Shown piece by piece: positions 56,141 through 64,000 of a DNA stretch of 64,000 nt (position 1 is the stretch's first letter; each line of letters starts with the position of its first letter). The stretch comes from Manis javanica (lineage: Eukaryota > Chordata > Mammalia > Pholidota > Manidae). The position numbers and the translations under genes are program-made. The DNA lies in NCBI RefSeq assembly GCF_040802235.1, contig NC_133158.1:157430401-157494400 (forward strand), in the 5' to 3' direction. The notes under the pieces were generated by a model. The model searched no databases, was not told the origin of the DNA, and saw only the letters and a program-made list of their open reading frames with translations.

Positions 56141-56452
56141 TGTAACTTCAGGGGGAAAATCCCAGGGCAAAATATCTTTGAAACTGAAATCAGCCAAAGG
56201 GAGAGATAAAGTGGGAGAATCCTGTTTATTACTTATAAACAGTCATACATTTCTGCTCTCCTATGTCTCTCATGACCCAGCTGCAGAAGAAGGGCCCCAC
56301 CCAACCTCTCTAGTCTAAATATGCCCTCTCTCACCCTTGTAGTTGCCTATTGATACGAAGATGGACTACTCTCTACCCCTTGGAAACACATATTGCAATG
56401 GAGATGCACTAGGGCCAGGCAAGAGATTCTGGAAATACTGCAATTTTACCCA
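56141..56452 (-). repeat. 5' LTR of the minus-strand retrovirus
   Basis: Plus strand TGTAACTTC...TTTTACCCA; it aligns along its whole length with 50497-50815. A minus-strand AATAAA lies at 56225-56230. The adjoining minus-strand sequence TCTGGCAGCAGTCAGTAGG is where the primer site should be; I could not match it to a tRNA. Confidence 0.8.
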
Positions 56453-57469
56453 TACCTGTATACTGACTTTGAGTAGGATAGCTTCTCTAAATTCTGCACA
56501 TGTGACAGCAATCTTTTAAGGTTCCAATGTATGGATTAGGAATGCCTGAATCCTTCATAAGTCATTAAACTTTACTTCGTATTGAGCCCATACAACTATC
56601 CAGGTCCTAGGTAACCAAGAAACCCATGAAACTAATCAATACAGTATACCACAGAACTCAAACTTTTAATTCAGGAGAATTAAGTTTTGAACAATGTGCT
56701 TAAAACATTCATCTGGTGAACTCAGAGGTCCTTTTACTTACAGATTTACTACAAAAGAGTACTTTGTCAGTTCTGGGGTTTTTTTTCATAGTTTAATTTC
56801 TACTCAATTTTTTAAACTCATCATAATAAATATGCATTTTCCATTTTTAATTTAGCTTTAAATGTAAATAGAGGCATTTGCTGCTGCTATAGATAGATTG
56901 TTGTCTTTTTTCTTTTTTGTTATGATAAAATATACATGACAAAATTTACCATTTTAACTTTTTAAGTGTATGGTTCAGTTGGTGTTCTGTTTCTTTCTAC
57001 AATTTTTTTTCCATTTTCAGATTATTAAAATCTATTACATACTTATTGTAGAAAAGTTGAAAGGAAATATTGCTTACATTTTAGTATTTCCTCTAGTTTT
57101 TCCATTCTTTTATAAAACAAAATTACCCATCTTATACTTATCCATATTATATTGTAAACATTTTAATATTTTTATAAAAGTATTTGTAACCTACATTTTA
57201 AAGGTGGCAATAATATTTTATCAAAAGCTTTCACTATAATGAGTTTAGTTAACCATTATGATATGTTTAAATAATTTTTCTTGGGTTTCAACATGATGAT
57301 AAATGCAATGTTTACAGTCTCACAGAACAAATTCAACTGTGACTACCTAAAAATATATTGAGCTAATTTCATTTTCTAGTACATTTTGGACAATATTTCA
57401 ATGCTTTTCAGAGTAGGAATATGAACATTTTGGAAATAGATTCATCAAATAAAAATAAATAAATTTGGG
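56453..57469. other. AT-rich DNA, mostly unassigned
   Basis: 'aaaatatacatgacaaaat' near 56927, followed by 'ttaccattttaac', resembles the antisense 3' end of an old L1. Otherwise nothing is recognised. The 89-codon frame at 56970-57239 is AT-driven and shows no domain. Confidence 0.4.
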
Positions 57470-60000
57470 AGATAAGTCATGAAAATGGAAACACAACATT
57501 CCAAAATCTATGGGAGCAGATCTAAGAAGGAAGTATATAGCAAACAAGCCACCTCAAGAAACAAGAACAAGCTAAAATTAAAAACCTAACCTATACCTAA
57601 AGGAATTAGAGAAATAAGAAAAAAGAATGCCCAAAGTTATTAGAAGGAAGGGAATAATAAAGATCAGAGTGGAAGAAAATGAAATACAAGGTAAATATAT
57701 AAAAGATCAATGAAACTAAGAGATGGTTCTTTGAAAAGATAAAAAATTAGTAAACCTTTAGTCAGACTCATCAAGAAAAAAAGAGAGAAGACCCAAACAA
57801 AATCACAAATGGAAAATAAGTTAAAATCCATACTACAGAAACACAAACACACGGGATCATAAGAGACTATTATGAGCATCTATGCACCAAAAAATGGACA
57901 ACCTAGAATAAATGGTTGAATTTCTAGAAACATACAATCCTCTAAGACTAAATCAGGAAGAAATAGAAAATCTAAACAGACCAATTATTAGTAGTGAAAT
58001 TGAATCAGTAATAAACCCAGAAAATAAAAGTCCAGGATCAGACACTGCACAGATTAATTCTACCAAACATTTAAATAAGATATAATACATATCCTCAAAC
58101 TATTACAAAAGATATGAAAGGAACCCTATGAGGAGTTCCTAAGGCCAGAGTTAACTAATCACAAAACCAAAGACACTACGAAAAGAAGAAAAATTACAGG
58201 CCAAGATCCCTGAAGAAAATACATGCAAATATCCTCAACAAAATAGTAGCAAACAATTCAACAATACATTAAAGTGATTATACACCAGGATCAGTGTGAT
58301 CACTCTAAGGATGCAAGGACGGTTCAGTATTTGGAAATATATCATTGTGATACACCACATTAACAAAAGGAATGACAATCATATGATCATCTCAATAGAT
58401 GCAGAAAAATATATGATAAAATTCAACCTCCATTTATGTTAAAAACTCTCAACAAAGTGGGTATAGAGGGAATGTACTTCAACATAATAAAGGCCGTGTA
58501 TGACAAACCCACAGTTAGCACGATACTCAATGGTGAAAAGCTAAAAGCTTTTCCTTTCAGATCAGGAACAAGACAAGGATGCCCACTCTTACCACATATA
58601 TTCAACATTTTATTGGAAGTACTAGCCACAGAAATTAGTCAAGAAAAATGACAGACATGCAGATCAGCAAGGAAGAAGTAAAACTCACTGTTTGAGATGA
58701 CAGGATACTAAAGCCTCCACCAAAACCTATTAGAACTAACAAATTAATTCAGTAAAATTGCAGGATACAAATCAAAATAAATAAATTAGTTTTGTTTCTA
58801 TACACTAACAACTTTGGAATCAAAGAACGAGTCTCTTTTACAAATGTGTCAAAAATAGTAAAATGCCCAGGAATAAATTCAACCAAGGAGGTGAAAGAAA
58901 TGTATTCTAAAAACTGTAAGGGAATTGAAGATAATATAAATAAATGAAAAGGTATGCTATGTTCATGGATTAGAAGAATTATTACTGTTAAATATCACAA
59001 TACCCAATATTATCTACAGATTCAATGTGATACCAGTTCTCATTGAAGGAGACCATACAATTCTGAAATTGGTATGGAACCAGAAAAGACCCCAAATATC
59101 CAAAGAGATCTTGAGAAACAGAAAGTTGGAGGTGTCATGCTTCCACATTTCAAACTATAGTACAGAGGTATAATAACCAAAACAGCATGGTATTGGCACA
59201 AAAACAGACACACATATCAGTGGAACAAAATAGTGAGCTCAGAAATAAACCCATCCTTATATCATCAATTAATCTATGATAAAAAGAAGGCAAGAATATA
59301 CAATGGGGAAATGAAAATTGGTGCAGCCACTGTGGAAAATAGTATGGAAGTTCCTCAAAAAATTAAAAATGGAGCTAATCATGTGATCCAGCAACTTCAC
59401 TTCTAGGTATTTAACTAGAGCAAATGAAAAAAATATAGGTTCTCCTATGTGCATTGCATTCTTATTCATAATAGCCAAGATGTGGAAGCAACCAAGTATC
59501 CATCAATAGGTGAATGGATAAAGAAAATGTATAAATACACAATAGAATATTAAAACTCAGGCATAAAGCAGAATGAAATCTTGACATTTGCAATAACATG
59601 AAAGGTATTATGGTAAGTGTAATAAGTCAAAGACAAACACTGTATGATCTCATAAGTGTGACATAAAAAAACAATACAAATAGACAAACAAAAAAAAACT
59701 GAAACAGATTTAAAGATACAATGAACAAACCTGATAGGTGACAGAGGTTGAGCTAGGAGAGCATGGAAAAAATAGGGTGAAGGGGATTTTTAGTTACAAT
59801 CTTCCAGGTATAAAATAAATAAGACTTGGGGATGTAATATACAACATTATAGTCAATAATATTGTAACAACTTTCTATGGTGACAGATGGCAACTAGATT
59901 TAATGTGGTGTCCATTTTGTAATACATATAAATGTCAAATCACTATGTTATACATCTGAAACTAATACAATATTGTATGTCAATTATTCTTCAGTTAAAA
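57470..60000 (+). mobile_element. 5'-truncated L1 with internal deletion
   Basis: It begins within ORF2 after the endonuclease ('gaaggaagtatatagc' near 57526). It includes a reverse-transcriptase block at 58436-58651 ([19 protein letters not shown]) and has many stops. Near 59308 it jumps from 'tatacaatggggaaatga' straight to the part with 'ggtgcagccactgtgg', so several hundred bp of ORF2 are missing. It ends after 'aatattgtatgtcaatta' near 59970. Confidence 0.85.
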
Positions 60001-60079
60001 TTTAACCATACATCATAGTGTAAAAATATCTCAAAGACCATGCCCACCCAATTATGAATTTGGCAACATATTTTTAATC
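60001..60079. other. Short spacer
   Basis: No recognised feature. Confidence 0.4.
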
Positions 60080-60215
60080 TCACTCTACTAATATATATTC
60101 CCCAGAAAGGTGAGCACATTTATTTCTGTTTTACTGCTGTTTTCAACATCTATAATAGTGCCTGGCACAAAGTAGGTGCTCAGTAAATATTTGTGGAATT
60201 AATGAAGAAATCAAT
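60080..60215 (+). mobile_element. LINE-2 3' end
   Basis: 'agtgcctggcacaaagtagg' near 60157, then 'tgctcagtaaatatttgtgg' and 'aattaatgaa', is the characteristic L2 3' terminus. The upstream part is diverged. Confidence 0.78.
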
Positions 60216-60973
60216 GAAAGGTAATGACACAAAAAAATCATTAAACTTGTTATATATACATATCACTAATTAATAACAATATATGTATGTGTAAACATAT
60301 TATAGCCTTAAAACATTTTTTAGTATTAGAATTCTTAAAAAATGTCAGCAGGTGGGTCTTTTGGGAACAAATTTATTATGCTTTATTTCAAATGTGAATT
60401 ATGTGATTGTTTTCCTTGAGTTTATTTCATTTTCAATTTTTCTTTATTGTCTAAAATTTGAACAATATAAATATATCCTTTAATTAAGATATTCCTATCT
60501 TCCTATATTTGGCCTGGAAAGGATTAAAAGAGACTTACATTGGTCATATCTAAAGAAAGATACTAAAAATACATGAGGAAAATTAGGTAAAGGAGACATA
60601 CAAGTAGGAAAATAAGTCTGACAAAAGAGTTGATATTAATAAAAAGCTTTCCTTGATAGAGGAGGTCTGAAAAGCAGGCTAAGTTTTCTAACAACTGATA
60701 GAAGAAAGACACCACATTTATGGGACTTGTGTTTTCTGTGAGATAAGAGAATCCAGTTATTTTAGAAATACTGAACTATTTCTGATACTGAGGTCAAGGA
60801 GAAATATCTCACATCTCAATGAAAGGCCAGGGTTAATATGAAACGTGGCCTTTACAACTTCCTTTCAGTAATTAAAGTGACCTAGGTTGTTTTAGGAACA
60901 GTAAGTCAAAATATGAGCCACTGGTGAAGTGAACTAAATCATCTCCTAAGTGAGTTGTGTGGGGCACACTGCT
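60216..60973. other. Intergenic or intronic DNA, nothing recognised
   Basis: No gene or clear repeat between the L2 tail and the minus-strand L1. Confidence 0.4.
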
Positions 60974-63900
60974 TTCTTTTTTATTAAGGTATTATTGATA
61001 TACACTCATATGAAGGTTTCACATGAAAAACAGTGTGATTACTACATTTACCTATATTATCGTGTCACCCCCATACCCCATTGCAGTCACTGCCCATCAC
61101 TGTAGTAAGATCCCACAGAATCCCTATTTGTCTTCTCTGTGCTACACTGTCTTCCCCATGATCCCCCACACACCATGTTTGCCAATCATAATACCATCAA
61201 TCCCCTTCTCCCTGCCTCCCCACTCACCCTCCCACACCCCTCCCCTTTGGTAACTGCTAGTCCCTTCTTGGAGTCTGTGAGTCTGCTGCTGTTTTGTTCC
61301 TTCAGTGTTGCTTCATTGCTATTCTCCACAAATGAGGGAAATCATTTGGCACTTGTCTTTTTCCACCTGGCTTATTTCACTGAGCATAATATCTTCTAGT
61401 TCTATCCATGTTGGTGCAAATGGCAGGATTTATTTTCTTCCTATGGCTGAATAGTATTCCATTGTGTATATGTACCATATCTTCTTTATCCATTCACCTA
61501 CTGATGGACACTTAGGTGGCTCCCATATCTTGGCTATTGTAAATAGTGCTTCAATAAGCATAGGGGTGCATATGTCTTTTTGAATCTGAGAAATTATATT
61601 CTTTGGATAAATTCCTATGAGTGGAATTCCCGGGTCAAATAGTATTTCTATTTTTAATGTTTTGAGGATCCTCCATATTGCTTTCCACAATGGTTGAACT
61701 AGCATACATTCCCACCAGCAGGGTAGGAGGTTTCCCCTTTCTCCACATCCTCACCAGCATTTGTTTTTGTTAGTCTTTTCAATTCTGGCCATCCTAACTA
61801 GCGTGAGATAATATCTCATTGTGGTTTTAATTTGCATTTCCCTGAAAATTAGTTATGTGGAGCATCATTTCATGTGTCTGTTGGCCATCTGTATTTCTTC
61901 TTTGGAGAAATCTGTTCATATCCTCCACCCATTTTTTAATTTGGTTATTTGCTTTTTGGCTGTTGATGTGCATGAGTTCTTTATGTATTTTGGATGTTAA
62001 CCCCTTGTCGTCTATGTTGTTTACAAATATATTCTCCCATACTGTAGGATGCCTTTTTGTTGTTCTGCTGATGGTGTCCTGTGCTGTACTGAAGCTTTTT
62101 AGTTTGATGTAGTCCTGTGTGTTCATTCTTGCTTTTGTTTCCCTTGCATTCAGAAAAAGGTTGCTCATGTTTATGTTCAAGAGATTTTTGCCTATGTTGT
62201 CTTCTAAGAGTTTTATGGTTCCATGACTTACATTCATGTCTTTGATCCATATCGAGTTAATTTTATGTATGGAGTTAGACAATAATCCAGTTTCATTCTC
62301 TTGCATGTAGCTGTCCAGTTTTGCCAATACCAGTTGTTGAAGTGGCTGTCATTTCCCCATTGTATGCCCATGGCTTCTTTATCATATTGACCATATATGG
62401 TTGGGTTTATATCTGGGCTCTCTAGTCTGTCCAATTGGTCTATTGTTCTGGTCTTGTGCCAGTACCAAATTGTCTTGATTACTGTGGCTTTATAGTAGAG
62501 CTTGAAATTGAGGAGCATAATCCCCCCAGCTTTATTCTTCCTTCTCAGGATTGCTTTGGCTATTTCAGGTCTTTTGTGCTTCCATATGAATTTTACAACT
62601 ATTTGGTCCAGTTTGTTGAAGAACACTATCAGTGTTTTGATAGGGATTGTGTTGAATCTGTAGACTGCTTTAGGCAGGATGGCCATTTTGACAATATTAA
62701 TTCTTGCTATCCATGAGCACAGGATGTGTTTCCATTTATTGGTATCTTCCTTAATTTCTCTCATGAGTGTCTTATAGTTTTCAGAGTATAGATCTTTCAC
62801 TTCCTTGGTTAGGTTTATTCCTAGGTATTTTATTCTTTCTGATGCAATTGTGAATGGAATTGTTTTCTTGATTTATCTTTCTGCTAGTTCATCGTTAGTG
62901 TATAGGAATGCAACAGATTTTTGTGTATTAATTTTGTATCCCACAAATTTGCTGAATTCAGGTACTAGATCTAATAGTTTTGGAGTGGATTCTTTAGGGT
63001 TTTTTATGTATAGTATCATGTCATCTGAAAACAAGGACAGTTTATCTTCTTATTTACCAATCTGGATGCCTTTTATTTCTTTGTGTTGTCTAATTGCCAT
63101 GGTGAGTACCTCCAGAACTGTGTTGAATAAAAGTGGTGAGAGTGGGCATGTCTTGTGCCCAATCTTAAAGGAAAGGCTTTCAGCTTCTCACTGTTAACTG
63201 TGATGTTGGCTGTGGGTTTGTCATATATCACCTTTATTATGTTGAGGTACTTGCCCTTTATACCCATTTTGTTGAGAGTATTTATCATGAATGGATGTTG
63301 AATTTTGTTGATTGCTTTTTCAGCATCTATGGAGATGATCATGTGGTTTTTGTCCTTTTTTGTTTGATGTGGTGGATGATGTTAATGGATTTTCTAATAT
63401 TGTACCATCCTTGCTTCCCTGGAATAAATTCTATTTGATCATGATGGATGATCTTTTTGATGTATTTTTGAATTCGGGTTGCTAATGTTTTGCTAAGTAT
63501 TTTTGCATCTATGTTCATTAGGTATATTGCTCTGTAATTTCTTTTCTTTTTTTGTGGTGTCTTTGCCTGATTTTGGTATAAGGGTGATGCTGACCTCATA
63601 GAATGAGTTTTGAAGTATTCCCTCCTCTTCTACTTTTGGAAAACTTTAAGGAGAATGGGTACTAGGTCTTCACTAAATGTTTGATAAAATTCAGCAGTAA
63701 AGCCATCTGGTCCAGTGTTTTGTTCTTAGGTAGTTTTTGATTACCAAATCAGTTTCATTGCTAGTAGTTGGTCTGTTCAGATTTTGTTTCTTTCTGGGTC
63801 AGCCTTGGAAAGTTGTACTTTTCTAGAAAGTTGTCCATTTCTTCTAGGTTATTCAGTTTCTTAGCATATTATTTTTCATAGTATTTTCTACTAATTCCTT

Positions 63901-64000
63901 GTATGTCTGTGGTGCTCATTCTGATTTTTCCTTTCTCATTTTTTATTCTGTTTATGTGTGCAGACTCTATTTTTTTCTTGATAAATCTGGCTAGAGGTTT
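60974..64000 (-). mobile_element. L1 on the minus strand, running off the window
   Basis: The 3' end is at 60974 (plus strand 'tttattaaggtattattga'). The 3' UTR to about 61400 closely matches the L1 at 15501-21911. ORF2 follows upwards: C-terminal blocks at 61430-61705 (IEILFDPGIPLIGIYPK), 61827-62327 and 62234-62800. The reverse-transcriptase catalytic box is FSDD (near 63010-63035), and the endonuclease/RT linker lies up to the window end. Frames are broken by stops and shifts, so it is dead. The 5' part lies outside. Confidence 0.9.

Larger units (their letters stand above)
50497..56452 (-). mobile_element. Older endogenous retrovirus, class III (ERV-L/ERV-S-like), minus strand
   Basis: Two LTRs of about 315 bp flank 5.3 kb with gag-, protease-, reverse-transcriptase-, RNase H- and integrase-like regions in that order on the minus strand. 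The integrase core (WQIDYIGPLP) and connection region (LTEKQLAAVYHALLAME, TLAKWGAYLQ) look like ERV-L or ERV-S rather than gammaretrovirus. The class is tentative. No env transmembrane motifs were seen. LTR divergence is roughly 15% by eye, so it is much older than the provirus at 40.3-47.6 kb. All genes are broken. No clear target duplication was found. Confidence 0.8.

Noticed and set aside
50497-56452. Target-site duplication for the minus-strand retrovirus
   Set aside because: Flanks (CCTTT on the left, TACCT on the right) do not match; alternative LTR ends gave only partial matches, so none is claimed.
1-64000. CRISPR arrays, bacterial operons, integrons or phage
   Set aside because: The window is mammalian nuclear DNA with spliced exons, LINEs and ERVs. 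No regularly spaced repeat-spacer pattern or bacterial gene layout occurs; the leader repeats at 40724-41250 are tandem, not spaced.

Overview
This is nuclear DNA of a placental mammal. It is AT-rich and intron-rich, with spliced exons of a phospholipid scramblase gene, one CpG-island promoter, and many LINE-1, LINE-2, MIR and Tigger-type (MER2) copies plus two endogenous retroviruses. I cannot fix the species. No lineage-specific young SINE (Alu, B1/B2, carnivore or ruminant tRNA SINE) is visible, so a SINE-poor lineage is possible, but that is only a guess.

Region by region. Positions 1-11.8 kb hold the 3' half of a plus-strand phospholipid scramblase gene. It has two 162-nt in-phase exons (3330-3491 and 6416-6577) and a short terminal exon (stop at 11698-11700, AATAAA at 11795). 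The introns contain old L1 and L2 fragments. Its sequence is closest in my reading to PLSCR2. From 11.8 to 40.3 kb the DNA is intergenic and repeat-dominated. It includes a complete 6.4-kb L1 (15501-21911) with a perfect 15-bp target-site duplication, several truncated L1s, a MER2 inside one L1, a candidate solo LTR and unassigned stretches.

From 40321 to 47588 an L1 tail is interrupted by a young provirus of the ERV-F/Fc type. It has 249-bp LTRs differing at 5 positions, a 5-bp duplication GGTGA, a tRNA-Phe primer site and an 18-nt polypurine tract. Gag, pro, pol and env are all recognisable but broken. RNase H and integrase are missing, so pol runs almost directly into the env signal peptide. 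A tRNA-like sequence lies inside gag.

From 49.2 to 49.97 kb there is a CpG island ending at a good splice donor. It is probably the promoter and first exon of the next plus-strand gene; PLSCR4 would fit the known gene cluster, but this is inference. A second, older retrovirus lies on the minus strand at 50497-56452. It looks class III (ERV-L/ERV-S-like), with LTRs roughly 15% apart and recognisable protease, RT, RNase H/connection and integrase. The rest, 57.5-64 kb, is L1 (one plus-strand, one minus-strand running off the window) and an L2 tail.

No intact mobile-element gene was found. The only apparently functional coding sequence is the scramblase. I found no CRISPR, operon or other prokaryotic feature and no convincing new biological system. 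The most unusual points are the architecture of the ERV-F/Fc-like provirus, the altered calcium-loop and tail of the scramblase, and a well-conserved inverted repeat pair of unknown family.
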